NCBI RefSeq assembly: GCF_010093535.1
Contig: NW_022985184.1
Coordinates: 523,993 to 587,992 of the forward strand
Length of the DNA: 64,000 nt
Direction: 5' to 3'
From: Lindgomyces ingoldianus
Taxonomy: Eukaryota; Ascomycota; Dothideomycetes; Pleosporales; Lindgomycetaceae
The first letter of the stretch is position 1, and every line of letters starts with the position of its first letter. The position numbers were made by a program, and so were the translations under genes. The notes below the pieces were generated by a model that did no database searches, was not told where the DNA came from, and was given only the letters and a program-made list of their open reading frames with translations. Shown piece after piece: positions 1 through 12,008 of the stretch.

Positions 1-856
1 ATTCGAAACGGGTATTGACGAGAGTGGCGAAGAATTGAGTGAGGAGCGGTGGGTGCTATTCAACTTTTACTGTCTCAGAATTTTTTTTTTTTTGAAACAG
101 TGAAGCTGGAGTATAGACTGCTTGAAATTGTAAGCGTTCCTACCATTCCATCATTCGTCGGTCTATTTGAAAATTGCTGATAGATGTTAAATAGCATCCA
201 ACCGCCTATGAAGTGTGGTGGGTGGGAGACGATCGCAGCGACAATAACAATAAGGTAAGATCTATCTTCGAGAAGCATGATAATAGCTAGAAAGAATAGC
301 GTATGCGGGAGCTACGGGCATATTAGAAAGAAATGGTAGTGATGAGAAGGTTGACAACCAGTGGACTGGGTCGAGAGCGAACTCTCTAGGTCACCTCTTG
401 CTGGACACAAATTTGACCCCTACGCTGCCCCTTCCTGAGAGGGTCCGAGCTAACACTTTACCCGTTTTCAGACTAGTGTTCTATCTATGGTTGGGGAAAA
501 CGAGCGTCGACAATCTCATCCTTCCATCACTCGTCACATAAATCTTTACATGGAGCCCAAGATAGCAGACCGAAATCAATCTTAGGAATATCTCCGCTTC
601 AAAACGGGTATCGCGGCCCCGGCTTATAATGCCAAGTTTCCATCTCCAGCACGTTGACTTCCAGCGCCATTCCCATCGCTACCCAAAAGCACGCACTCAA
701 TCGACCGGGCAAACGGTATCTAAATACCCAAGATCCTACATCGCCTTATTCGTCTCTTCCAGATTCACTTGCTTACAGAAACCGATCTTTGATGTTAGGT
801 GTGATCCCGTCACCCCGCATGCCATGTAATAATCTATTATCTAATAGATTAAACAT

Positions 857-862
857 CCGGGG
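857..862 (+). promoter_or_regulatory. CreA/Cre1-type site (SYGGRG) upstream of AA9 gene
   Basis: CCGGGG fits the SYGGRG consensus bound by the fungal carbon-catabolite repressor CreA/Cre1. A second match, CTGGGG, lies at 1042-1047. Two sites within 400 bp of a cellulolytic gene would fit glucose repression, but a six-base degenerate motif occurs often by chance. Confidence 0.25.
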
Positions 863-1163
863 TACACGAGAAGCTTGAACATCATTCCCAAAACGATTCG
901 GCATTACAGCAGCCGGCATATGATCAGTCAAGCCTCGACATACGCACCCGTTTCTAATACATATACCCAATCAGGGCACAACGGCCCGAAGCTGCAATGT
1001 TTATATACGGCGTTTTAATCTGCGGCTCATCTAGAATTTATCTGGGGAACATGCATTCAGTCGTGTGAGAGCGAGATGAATGGTTTAGGTTCCTAGTGCG
1101 TGGCACTAATTATTATGGGGAAGCATTAGGATGGCGGAAACAAGGTCGTCTGGGTGCAAAGGC

Positions 1164-1170
1164 TATATAA
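1164..1170 (+). promoter_or_regulatory. TATA box of AA9 gene
   Basis: TATATAA lies 75 bp upstream of the chosen ATG at 1245, a normal distance for a fungal secreted-enzyme gene with a short 5' leader. Confidence 0.55.
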
Positions 1171-1244
1171 GATGTAGGAGACTTTGCACACGGACTTTCC
1201 TTTTTTTCATTCCTCGCCGCGAAGGTACCTACATTCTTGTCAAA

Positions 1245-2020
1245 ATGCTGTTCCCCAGTGCACTTACTGCTGCTGCGTTGCTTACTGCTCAGGCCGCCGC
1301 CCATGGAGCGGTGACGAGCTATAAACTTGATGGAAAAGACTACCCAGGGTAAGTGAAGCGTATGGTTATCTTAAGGAACTTGCGGTAGAATACTAAGTCC
1401 AGTTCAGCTACGAAGGCTTCTCCCCATCATCGGGTCCGAAGACCATTCAACGTCAATGGCCAGACTACAACCCCACAACATCCATTACCGACAAGAAAGT
1501 CATGTGCAACGGCGGCACCTCAGCAGATCTGAACGCCAGCGTCCCCGCCGGCGCCAAAGTTCGCGCCAACTACAAGCAATGGACTCACCAGCAAGGTCCC
1601 GTCATGGTCTGGATGTACAAGTGCAGCGGTGACTTCAAATCCTGTGACGGATCGGGCACAAACTGGTTCAAGATCGACCAAGAAGGCATGACAGCTCCCC
1701 CTCTATCGGGCAACAGCTGGGGAACCGCAAAAGTGTATAAGAACTTGTACTGGGAAAGCACGATTCCAGCAAGTTTGGCGCCGGGCAATTATCTCCTTCG
1801 ACATGAATTATTGGCGTTGCACCAGGCCAATGCCCCGCAATTTTATGCCGAGTGCGCGCAGATCACGGTGACGGGATCAGGAACGAAGGTCCCCAGTGGA
1901 GCGTTTCTGGCGAAGATTCCAGGATATGCGGCGCAATCTGACCCGGGAGTCACGGTTGATACGTATGGCAGCAAGGCAACCACTTACACTTGCCCTGGTC
2001 CCGCTGTCTGGACTGGTTAG
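1245..2020 (+). CDS. AA9 lytic polysaccharide monooxygenase (GH61), secreted
   Basis: A copper enzyme that oxidatively cleaves cellulose or related beta-1,4-glucans outside the cell. The exons are 1245-1348 and 1408-2020, giving 238 aa. The first 19 residues form a signal peptide ending AQAAA, so the mature protein starts with HGAV; this N-terminal His is the first ligand of the copper histidine brace. The second His is in WTHQQGPVMVW, and the active-site segment HQANAPQFYAECAQ supplies the conserved Gln and Tyr. There is no cellulose-binding module or linker, only the catalytic domain. The 59-bp intron has donor GTAAGT and a CTAAG branch-like site. The ATG was chosen because an upstream in-frame start would bury the signal peptide. 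Regioselectivity cannot be read by eye. Confidence 0.95.
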
Positions 2021-2671
2021 TTGAGGCCGAAGAAAGAGAGTGCTTGAGAGGGGTGGTTCATATGGATAGGAGGTTGAATCATATTTTTAGTTCCATGCAT
2101 TTTTGATTTGTGTCTTACCTCCTGTTATCAGGAGAAATAATCTTGCATCGCCTCCAGCAGAAGCCGCAGATGATATATAGATCAGATTCTTTTATAGTAA
2201 TCTATGGAAGTACCTAAGCATGATTTGTGGAGAATCTTGCACGCTTATATGTTGGTACGAATGTATGACCGAAACTCACATCCTTCCTGCACTCCCTTTC
2301 GTTCTAGTGGTGGATACAAGCTCAAACCCCCTCTTTTGATATTCTGTGGTAGGTGCTAAAATTTGGAAGATAGCCTAATCAGACTTTATTATCGATGCTG
2401 CCTATTCTGCCTGCAAATATCTCAAAACCACCTGCTTTTATTTTCTCAATTCATTCACTATTAGAAGGAAAGTAGCCAATGAGCATGCACTTAAGGGACC
2501 GAAATCTTGGCATGAGCTAAGCCAATTTAGATCTAGCTCTGCCCACCGAACTCTCAAAATTGCCCACACTTTCAACGCTAGCCTCACACCCAACATCTCT
2601 CACGACTCCAATTCACGCCACACGCACCGGCGCAGGATATCCACTTCTTTGCGCTCACACAATCTATCAAA

Positions 2672-3346
2672 ATGGTTGCAGGACCCGTACGTACACCGCT
2701 TTGCTGTCCGCTGGAGGTCCTCAGATGAGCAGCCGCGATCTGGAGCGATGCGCCAGCACAGAACAGTAGGCTAAGTGTATCATGTAGAAACGACCAGCCG
2801 CCGGCGGAGCGAAGAAGGGGCAGAAGATCACTAAGAAGGTAAACCATTCCCTGCCTTTGCGCTCGAGGTTTGGGGGCTTGAGGACAGGGGCTAATCTCAA
2901 GGCGCTTAGTTCATCATCAACTGCTCCCAGCCCGTCAACGACAAGATCTTCGATATCCAAGCCTTCGAGAAATTCCTCCACGACCGCATCAAAGTCGATG
3001 GCCGCACTGGAAACCTTGGCGACAGCATCCAGATCAGCCAGCAGCCTGATGGAAAGGTCGAGGTTATTGCGCACCAGGAGTTTTCGGGCCGTTACTTGAA
3101 GTACCTGTGAGTATTTTACCCCTCGGCTTCCCTGATATACACACGTGCGCTTGCGGAGACGCGTATGGCGATAATAGGATGTGGACATGATGAATGATGG
3201 GCTGACAATGTGTACCTAGCACCAAGAAATTCCTCAAGAAGCAGCAGCTCCGTGACTGGCTCCGCGTTGTTTCCACCTCGAAGGGCGTGTACGAGCTCCG
3301 ATTCTTCAACGTTGTCAACGATGAGGCGGATGAGGACGATGAGTAA
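2672..3346 (+). CDS. rpl22: 60S ribosomal protein eL22
   Basis: A large-subunit ribosomal protein. There are four exons (2672-2686, 2788-2838, 2910-3106, 3220-3346) giving 129 aa, the family's usual length. The body [15 protein letters not shown]...[17 protein letters not shown]... and the C-terminal [19 protein letters not shown] with its acidic tail are diagnostic of eL22. The first exon encodes only five residues (MVAGP), as is common in fungal ribosomal-protein genes, and three introns in under 700 bp fit intron-rich ribosomal genes. All junctions are GT-AG and keep frame. Confidence 0.95.
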
Positions 3347-6300
3347 ATTTCTACTCTTCTGGAATGTGGAATATGCATCATGGGCTCGGAGGTTCACAAA
3401 ATAGGAAAGAGTTCGTGTATAGAGATTATACAGAGCAATTAAAAGCATTGCTTCGATAGCCAAAGCCTATGGATTCGTGCTGTCACTTTACAAACGTGTT
3501 GTGTTTGGGAAGTGGCTGTTCCTAAGATCTACTCCGTTCTAAGCAACGTTTAAAATGAGACACTCGGGACCTCTATCCACATCTCCCTCTTGTCCTTCCC
3601 CCTACACAACATCATATTCAAATAATTCCACTCGTGCGCCATCATGTACCAACCCACCTTCTGCCTTATTAGATCTCTCGCTCGTCCACTCTCAAAAATG
3701 TTACCGATCTAATCTTCATGTAATGCTACTGGGATAATAACTAATTGCAACATTGAGGTGTTGTTGCCTTTGAGAACCTAATTGTTGTAGCAGCCTCTGA
3801 TGCTGGAGGAGGTAAAGAGCTAATGGGGATTGGTTGAACTTGGAACAGAGTTGGGAGGAGGCTAGTGTGAAGGCTCAGGGCGCGGATGGGGAGAGTTATG
3901 GCTGGAGACTGGGAAGCTGAAGGTCAGGACAGAAAGAGAGATTTATATTAAGGGTGAGAGTACATGTGAGGGGCAGTGGATGTAAGAGTACGAGTGAGTG
4001 AAGGTAAGCGCGAACAGTGAATGTGAGAGTGAATAGGAAATGTGCGAGTAAGAAGTGAAGGTGAGGGAAGATGTGAACATAACGGCAAGGGTGGAGAGTG
4101 AACGTGAGATTAGGAGGTGCATGTGACAGTAAGACGTGAACATAGGAGTGAGGTTGATATAGTTAAGAAATTAAATAACTGGAGAAGCAGAGATAATGGG
4201 AAGATTGAAACATTGAAAAGTTGTACAGAAAGGTAATACATGTAATGAAGAGAACGGGAGACACAGAATCATACCCAACAGACATTTGCATATTTGCGTG
4301 GCTAGGCGTGAAATATATATGTCCTTGGACGATTGGCAATGACCTCGTTACTCCGCCGCTGTCTTGGAGTCCATGCGAGCCTTCTAGTGGGAGAAGTCTT
4401 GCTCACTGGAATCCTTCGGATGAAGGGACTCTGGATTGCCTGGTCGATATTGAGTGAAGGGAAGCCTATTGCGGCTGGATGAGAAAGGTTGCGCTTGTAG
4501 AAGTTTATCAGATGGAAGCGTAATGGGCATTACGTGTTGCTTTTGGAGATAGTTGCACTGAGAAAGGGTAGCCGTGTCTAACATGAAGCTCCTTTAGGAA
4601 TGTAGCCCAAATCTTCGGTTGGTAGCGTAAACTACCACTCTCAGGATAATTCTATGCCACAAAGAGCTTGGGACAGGTAAGCGGCAATCCAGCAAAGTCC
4701 CAAGGTCGGGGTACCATAATCGGAAGGAATGTTAATTCGAACCTGCAATCCATAATCCATAACCCTCTCATCGTGAGAGACGCCGTCGTCTATAGAAGAA
4801 ACAAGACGATAAGCATAGTTGGGTGGCCTTAGGTTGAACGCGTAATGCAGTGGATGATCGGCTCGTATAGCCCTTAATAAGGGCGCGGCTTATATCCTAT
4901 ATATGAGGAGAAAAGCGAAAGAGAAGCATTGCGACTTCAGATCGATACCGAGCAAGTCGATAAGGAAAGTGACGTACGTGACCGCAGGGTCAAGAAAGCC
5001 CTATCAACTCAAAGCAGCTGGAGGCTTGGCTGGAGTAAATTAAAGACACCTAGGGAGCGCTATACCGACAAGGTGCATAGCATGAAGTAATGTGCCTGAC
5101 ACAGACAAAACTCATCAACGTGAGAAGCAGACGAAGGTGGACGGATGAAGCCATGGTATTGAGGCGAGTTGTTTGGTGGACGTTGAGACAGCGGATTCCG
5201 TTGGATTAATTGACACAATTGACATGCTGTTTTGTGGATGGCCTTGAGGTTAACGGTGGTATTGAATCGGCTCGTTCCAGAAGATGTGAATGGAATGATT
5301 AACCTGAGATATCGAAGCTGTTAATTAAGGGAGAATATCAACTGCCGATTTGCTCTCCCTGCAGTAAATCGGTCTTGGGCGATGGCCGCGTGGGTACTAC
5401 ACCTCATAAAGATACGAACAGGAATGTAGTCCATAGGCTAATGGTCAAAGAACAAGAAAGGTTTCTAGGTACCCAGACTCCATAAAGTTCAAAGAGGGAC
5501 GAAGGTATGCGACTTGGTCCTACGTTTGTTCATTTAGCAGCCTCAAATTGAAGCCATCAACCCGCACCTCTCCCCACAATGAGGCTGAAGTCTTGTCAAG
5601 GGGAAGACAAACCAATGGCCAACTGGATAAAAATTGCCCCAAAATTCAGACACCTAGGCCAAATCCGTCTGGACTCCGCATTTGCCTCGCGCCGCGCCAC
5701 CTCACCCGACTGCGCCACTTGAAACGCCATGCGTTTGAAACCCTTTCGAGCATCGCAAGGCCAACGCATGGCCACCTTTCAGCCAATCGAGACACTCTCA
5801 ATAGACATGTCCAAATCAGTTGATGACGAAGCGGTGTCCTTCTTCGAGATGGATTTTGTCGTCGCGAATTAGAGCCTCGGATTTCGTTCTTGGCGGCAAC
5901 CTTGGACGCGTGGTCAAACAGTTGGACTTTCCTCCCATTGAGCATTGTTGCTCTGTGTGGACAATAAGTTGTTGCGTTTAAGGATTTGCGGCACGGGGAT
6001 GAAAGGATTCGAATTGGAGAAACTTGGCAACAGTTTACTGGAGGTTGGGTAGATGACTAGGAGGATCATTCGTGTTTGACGTTTTGATAGCAAGTCGGAG
6101 ACATCTATTGGGGGAGACGTGGATTCGTTTTATGTGTTTTGCATCGTGAAGTTGGCCGTCCGTGTCCTGATCCAACAGGCCACTTGGCCATGAGCCTTAT
6201 GCGTGGTTACGGCGTCGTAATTAAGGACGTTGACGTTGACCTCGGCGGTAGGATGTTTTGGCTTCTGTTAGGTGCTCCTGATTCAAGTCCCTCGGCATAC

Positions 6301-6622
6301 CGACCTCGTATTTGGCGGGGGCAGTTTGTACCGATCATGAGGTGGAGCTGGTCTTTGAACGTTGCAGAGATCATGAAGAAAGCAGGGATGTGAGCTGAAC
6401 AAATGCATCGCTTAGCTACTCACTAGGTAACCCAAGCTGTTGTAAATTGGTGCAAGATATCGCCTTCTAAAGAGGTAATTCGTGAGTATCATTTTGTAGT
6501 AGCTGTCGCTTCCCACGCGATAGCAACCCTACACTAGCCGTGAACTTTACGTCTCATTACCATGGCAATTTAGCAGACCGAAAACGCCGCGAGGATATGA
6601 AGAAAGCAGTGTTTGAAACAGA
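3347..6622. other. Long gene-poor intergenic region
   Basis: About 3.3 kb without a gene I can support. Open frames are short, and the longest (about 100 aa, minus strand near 5646-5945) shows no domain or splice context. A GTGA-rich low-complexity block lies at 3940-4145. Base composition is not strikingly AT-rich, so heavy RIP is not evident by eye. Confidence 0.5.
3940..4145. repeat. Degenerate GTGA/GTGAGAGT low-complexity repeat
   Basis: For about 200 bp the plus strand is dominated by variants of GTGAGAGT, GAAGGTGAG and ATGTGAACAT with almost no C. The units are diverged and of uneven length, so this looks like an old simple repeat, not a recent satellite. Confidence 0.6.
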
Positions 6623-7301
6623 TCAGTGGTATCCTCCATTACCGTGCTTCTTGTGCTTGTGCTTGTCCTCGAGCTTGCTTCCCATGACAGCGCCGGCAAT
6701 GGCTCCCAGTACGCCATGCCCGCCCAACTTGCTGCCACCGAAGTATCCTGCAGCACCTCCGCCAAGCGCACCCATCAATCCTCGCTCACCTTCCTGCTGT
6801 GCACCGGGGTCTGTGGAGCCATACTGCTGGCCTGCAGGTGGCTGATCATACGGTTGCTGGCCTTGTGGATACTGGTTTGCAGGATAAGCCCCTTGCTGGG
6901 GAAATTGCTGTGCTGGGGGGGCGCCGGGATACTGTTGACCATATTGGCTGAGAATCGCATGTCAGTAGATGTTTCGAAACTCACAGTCGTTTAGAAATGC
7001 CTTACCCTTGATTTTGCTGTTGATAGGGGTCGGTGTAGGGCGGGTTCTGGCTTTGGCCGTGCTGGAAGCCTCCTTGAGCCGGCGGGCCATAGCCACCAGG
7101 CTGCTGGTACTGCTGTTGTTCCCCGTAATAGCCCTGAGCCGCGGGTTGCTGTTGTGGAGGGTATCCAGGTTGTTGATAGCCACCTTGTGGTGCGTAACCT
7201 TCTGGTGGTGGATATTGCTGGCTAGGGGCAGGCGAGCCGTACTGGTTCTGAGGATATTGGCCGTACGGCTGCTGGCTGTATTGATTGTATGGATCAGACA
7301 T
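6623..7301 (-). CDS. P/Q/G/Y-rich protein with C-terminal glycine-zipper domain
   Basis: The exons are 7006-7301 and 6623-6947, giving 206 aa. The first 140 or so residues are a low-complexity QPYGQYPQ/GGYQQPGYPP repeat, likely disordered. After an ERGLMG hinge comes a glycine zipper (GALGGGAAGYFGGSKLGGHG then GAIAGAVMGSKL) of the type found in membrane-associating 17-kDa-like proteins. The end is Lys/His-rich (EDKHKHKKHG). The 58-bp intron is GT-AG and splits a Gly codon. I infer a membrane- or condensate-associated protein, function unknown. It is divergent from the membrane-protein gene at 8971 with 1.7 kb between starts. Confidence 0.8.
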
Positions 7302-8970
7302 TATGGTTGTTTTGGGGAGGTTATGAAAAAGGTGACTTGAGAGACGGTGGTTCAGTAAGCGCGGAGGGGTGGACGAGGGGTACTCGGATAAAGGATGGAT
7401 ACGCTCGTATTTAAGAGACGCAAAATAATTAATAGGATTGACGGAAGAGCGATAGGCGGGTCAGATGTAGCCCTTCAGTTACTTATACATGAGCGGCAAT
7501 TGTTTTCCCCACCAGATGACTGAGAGAATGCTGCACACCAAGGAGGCGAAGCTTGTGGGCACGACGGCCGAGCTGAACTCAGCCCCAACCATCTAGAAGT
7601 GCGAGGAAGATTCTTCGGGAACGAATGCCATATCTGTTCATGGCGAATCGCCCAGTAGTTCAGCAAGCCCAAATCTCAGAACTGCACCTCGCCTTGCATC
7701 TCCCTGACATCTGAGAAGCGCTCGCCGCTGCAGGACTTCGCTGCGTGGGGCTGATGGAATCTAGCATCGCACTTCCTTTTCTGGTTCTTCCCTTGGAAAA
7801 GAGAACATCCGAACCTCAGGTGGGTAAGGAAACAACTTGTTCCGTTCTTGCACGCTCGCAACGAAACCTACTGTGCCTCTCAGTCCTTTCGATCCCGCCA
7901 CGGCAGGCTGGGCATCGGCCGGAAGGTCTTCGGATTGCAATGCATCATAGGTTCCGGGTTATCCGTGTCGGGCGCTTCCGACGGCCAAGCCTTGGAATGT
8001 GAACTGAGCATGAGGACGCCATTCTGGGGCGCAGCGGCTCTAGAGTCTGTGGCTGGTTGACGAAATACGCATGTTCGTACGACATCAGACCTCACCTACG
8101 CAATTCTATCAGCTGTACCAGGGGTGTTGCGCGAACGCGAGACTGTTTGCATTGTGAAATCGGACGCTTCGAGAAGAACTCGCCTGGACGAAGACCTGTT
8201 GTCGTCACGACACCATTCACGAGTTTTTGTACATTGCGACCAATCAACGCCTCGCATACTTCAGTCTCACATTTCCCCCCTTGTGGCGTTTGATCTGCCT
8301 CTCTCGGTTGCCAACTTTACCGCAAGCGGGTCTTGAAACGCGACCACCAGGAGTCTGAGACGGCTCCAAGACAACCTGTCAGGGGCTACCTCCAATGTTG
8401 TCCAGACGTCTCCATGCTCGAAAGACCCAACGAGCGACCCTCCCAAATTGAGCCAAATTGCCCACATTTAGTGTCTGTAGGATTTCCCTTCACGGACAGT
8501 GTCGCTACGTATTCATTGCTAATTTCTCCCGTTTGGCGCGTCAGGACGTGCCCACACCTCGCCCCTCCCCTCAAACCTACATGGGACCAGAATCGACTCA
8601 CTGCTAGCGTCGTTCATGCGCTTCTTCATATGCTCTTCACTTTCCTGCCGCATTAGCATGTAAAGTTCCAAGAACTTGCCCAGCATTCTGCTGCACTCAA
8701 GCTCTGCTTACTTCTCACCTTCTGTCCTTCTCTTTGCAGCCGGACTGCCCTTTGCCTAATTCTTCATACTTTCGTTTCTTCGGTTTCTTCCCGTCCCTCA
8801 CTTCGATTCTCCTTCCGGCAGCAGTCCTAACAGGCTTGGGACTGTGAAGCCATTTCGATTCGGCTACCATCTTTCGCTGGGCGGTCAGATGTTGTTCGTG
8901 GACGCCATTGAGCTGCAGGAAGCTTGAGAGGGGACTCTCATCCGATCCCCCACCCCACAACCTGGACAAA
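7302..8970. other. Shared upstream region of a divergent gene pair
   Basis: 1.67 kb between the start codons of the glycine-zipper gene (-) and the membrane-protein gene (+). Several 60-100-codon frames are open on both strands, but none shows a domain or coherent splice structure. I treat it as promoter and 5' leader DNA. Confidence 0.5.
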
Positions 8971-10815
8971 ATGCCTGTACCAAGGGCTCGTGGAAGGGAC
9001 GATCGGGTCGACTATGTGATTGTGCGAAGGACCGTCCTGGGTGACGATGGAAGCGTTGGGGAAGTGGTCGACCAAGCACTCGATTCGCGATCTTCGCCCT
9101 CGCAAACGGTGAATGATATACTCGGCCCGTGGAATGAGAGGAGAGATGATGACGATTACGACTCGGATGATTACGACTCGAAGCCACCACCTCCTCCAGT
9201 GAGTTTAGGCCACTAGATGAACTTGAAGGGATACTAACGAGTGTAGATTCTTGTTACCATGACCATACCTCAAGCTCAGGCAACAGGAACTGCATTAGCC
9301 GACAACGATCCGTCCGAGACTGTCGTAGTGACATTCTCACCACCCCCTAAACCACCACCGCCACCACATCACAAGGGAGGCATTTCGCAAACCACCGAAC
9401 ATTTGCTCATCGCTGCAGGGTCAATTGGTACGATTCGAGAATGGAATACAAGGAGAGCTGTAGCTGACTGGCTTAGGTGCAACAATAATTGTCGTCATAG
9501 TTATATTGGCAATTCACACTATGCGAAAACGCGGTCTGACATTTGCAGAGGCCGTCAAACAAGGCAAATATCAAGTCACTCGTCGAGGACCACCACCCCC
9601 GCCGAAGAGATCTGCTAGATGGGACAAACCAATGTATTCCAATGATTATGGGTCCATGAGGTCCAACGCCGTTACTGCTCCAGAACCGACACTCGCCCGA
9701 ACTGGTTCAAATTCGTCACAACGGCCACTACTCATGGCTCCCTCCCGCAATGGAAGGTACGTCTTTAATTTCCTCATGTTCGTCTCAGGATTCGTAATAT
9801 TCGGGGAGCGTGTAGTTGGAATACCATCTGTGCAGTGCATGTTTCTTTGGGGTCAGCATTGCATACATGAGACGGCAGTGCTTAACCTTTACAATTTCCT
9901 TGACACTCGATCCTTCAATATGCTATTTTAGATCATGGACATTGCTAATCTTCGCACAGTGTTAACCGACAAGCCAGCCCACCCGGAAGCGCTTTCCAAG
10001 ACGTTGAAGGGCAGAGCTTCTTGCTCGACTCGCCACCAAGCCGTAATAACTCCCACCGCCGCAGTCATAGCGGAACACCCTCCTCTCCAGTTCTCCCCCT
10101 CCAGAATCAGCGACGCAGTGTCTCGACACGCAACACGCGTTCAACCGCTGCAGAGTCCGAGCTTCGATATCCCGAACCACCAATTGAACGAGCTCTTTCT
10201 CCTCTGCCACCCCCACCAACCTTCAAGCAATTCCTCTCGAACCGACGCTCAGTAGCAGCTCGCCCTGGTATCGGCCCCATGATCAGCAGATTCAGCTGGA
10301 CAAATTCGAACGCCCCACAAACACCGCATGATCCAAACCGCGATACTAATAGCCACACGATTTCTCGTGATAGCTTTATGACTCAGCGTTCTTCAGTTCC
10401 TCGCTTCAGGACAGTCGACTCCTGGGTAAACCAGCAGGCAAATCGTCTAGAAGAGCAGAAACTTAAGGACCAACTTCGATTTACGCAGTCGACTATGTTT
10501 TCGGTTGATGACGATCGTGATGTTCCTGAAGTTCCCATGTTACCTAAGAACGTCGATGAGCTCCGAGAATCAGCGGGCACGCCTATCAACAATACCAATG
10601 CATCATCAGCGGCGCCGTCACCTCCCAAGACACCGCAAAACCTTATGGGCGGACTACCAGGCAAGAACATCAAACACGAGCGCCACGATACCCGTACTAC
10701 CGTCGAAACTGCACCGATCTTCCGCCAACACCCTGGTCAGGAAGTTCGCTTCAGCACTCGGAGTCTTGTACCGTCGGAGATCTTGAATACTAAGATGAAA
10801 CCTAGCGTTCTATGA
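8971..10815 (+). CDS. Single-pass membrane protein with proline-rich segments, unknown function
   Basis: The exons are 8971-9198, 9247-9427, 9477-9756 and 9960-10815, giving 514 aa. An acidic stretch (DDDDYDSDDYD, about residues 60-71) is followed by polyproline runs, then one hydrophobic helix at about 129-151 (LLIAAGSIG...VIVILAIHTM) with basic RKRG after it. The long C-terminal tail is Ser/Pro/Arg-rich and likely disordered. No signal peptide is obvious. The ATG has a good context (ACAAAATGCC). Introns 1 and 2 are about 49 bp with good branch sites (ACTAAC in the first); intron 3 is 203 bp and stays open in frame. No known domain recognised. I infer a plasma-membrane or endomembrane scaffold. 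Confidence 0.75.
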
Positions 10816-12008
10816 TAGCCAAGGACAATACCATTTATTTTCATTTTGTGAGATCTAGCATTTTCTGATTCCCATTTCCGCTTACTGCATGTGATTTAAA
10901 GCGAGGTGCATTGGGTGGGCAGGAAAAGAAGAGGAGACTTGGGGTGAGAAGGGGTTATTTGGGTGGTGTTGTATGGACCGAATGGGGGCGGGGCGATATG
11001 TAATGATACGATGTTGCGCGCCTGATGTGGAATGCTGGGTGGACGCTTGATAGCTGGCTAGCTTCTAAGGATCTTATCTTGTATATTTGGATCAGAAAGG
11101 TCAATTCAATTGGAGCTTAATATCAATTCTCGATCTCTTCAAATCCTATCTACCCCGTTACCCCTTAACTATTTTGACGAGATCTCAGAGCCTTTCAGGC
11201 CATTCCACCTGCAGCCACATTCGATAGCATAGCTGCTAATCCCGAACTTCGAGCCTCCTCCACCTTACATCTCCTCAGCTTCCAGACTCTTCCTGCTGAC
11301 AGTTAAGAAAACGCACAGATTCCAAATGTCCCCTCAATCCTTTTCTTCCCTCCAGCGCCGAACAGAATTGCCGACTGCCGGAATCTCCAGATCCCCCGAC
11401 TTCTCGGGTTTCAGGAGTTTCAGTGCTGAAGGTCCCACGCAACCGGGTCACTTTCTGAGGTTAAAGGGAGGCCGGAATAGGAAGTAGGTAGGATTCAGAT
11501 GCGGGAGTGGGGCGAGGTTGTAGAAAGATGCGAGGTGGAGTTGTTTGTTGGGAGACTTGTTAGGGTTAGATTGTGGAGGAGGGGTTGCGGGAGTCGATGA
11601 TGGATCGTGGATGGTTCCTGAGGCAGGAGCGTGGGAGAGTTGAGATCCTTGTCGAAGACGCGAAAGCTTATTTCATAACGTTAATTCCCTCGACTAGGGG
11701 TGGGATGGGTGGAGGTTTGATCAATGCATTGTTGTGCGAGAAAGGCGCTTCGTTCACAGTTCGCTGGCGCTTATGAAGACAGCAAATTGCTACTGTCTTA
11801 GAATGCAGGAGTCTACAATATACAGGTAGCCTATAATGCCCCAAATCGAAAGAAATTTTGTCAAATGCTCAGCACTTCACAGAATCTTTTTTTTTAACCC
11901 GCTCGATCCCTTGCATATTAGTACTTACGATAAGACACAATAGAATTACTTTCGGACGAAAGTCCGTCTTCCCTTACCTTATTTCCCTTTCTATCAAGCC
12001 TCCAAAAG
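10816..12008. other. Intergenic region
   Basis: 1.2 kb between convergent genes. No coding signal beyond short frames, and no RNA gene recognised. Confidence 0.5.

Larger units (their letters stand above)
1..1244. other. Intergenic / AA9 upstream region
   Basis: No convincing gene is seen here; all open frames are short and lack recognisable protein features. A run of 14 T lies near position 80. The right end is the promoter of the AA9 gene. Confidence 0.6.

Noticed and set aside
5646..5945. 99-codon minus-strand frame in the gene desert
   Set aside because: Arg/Trp-rich composition without domain, introns or neighbouring exons; likely chance.
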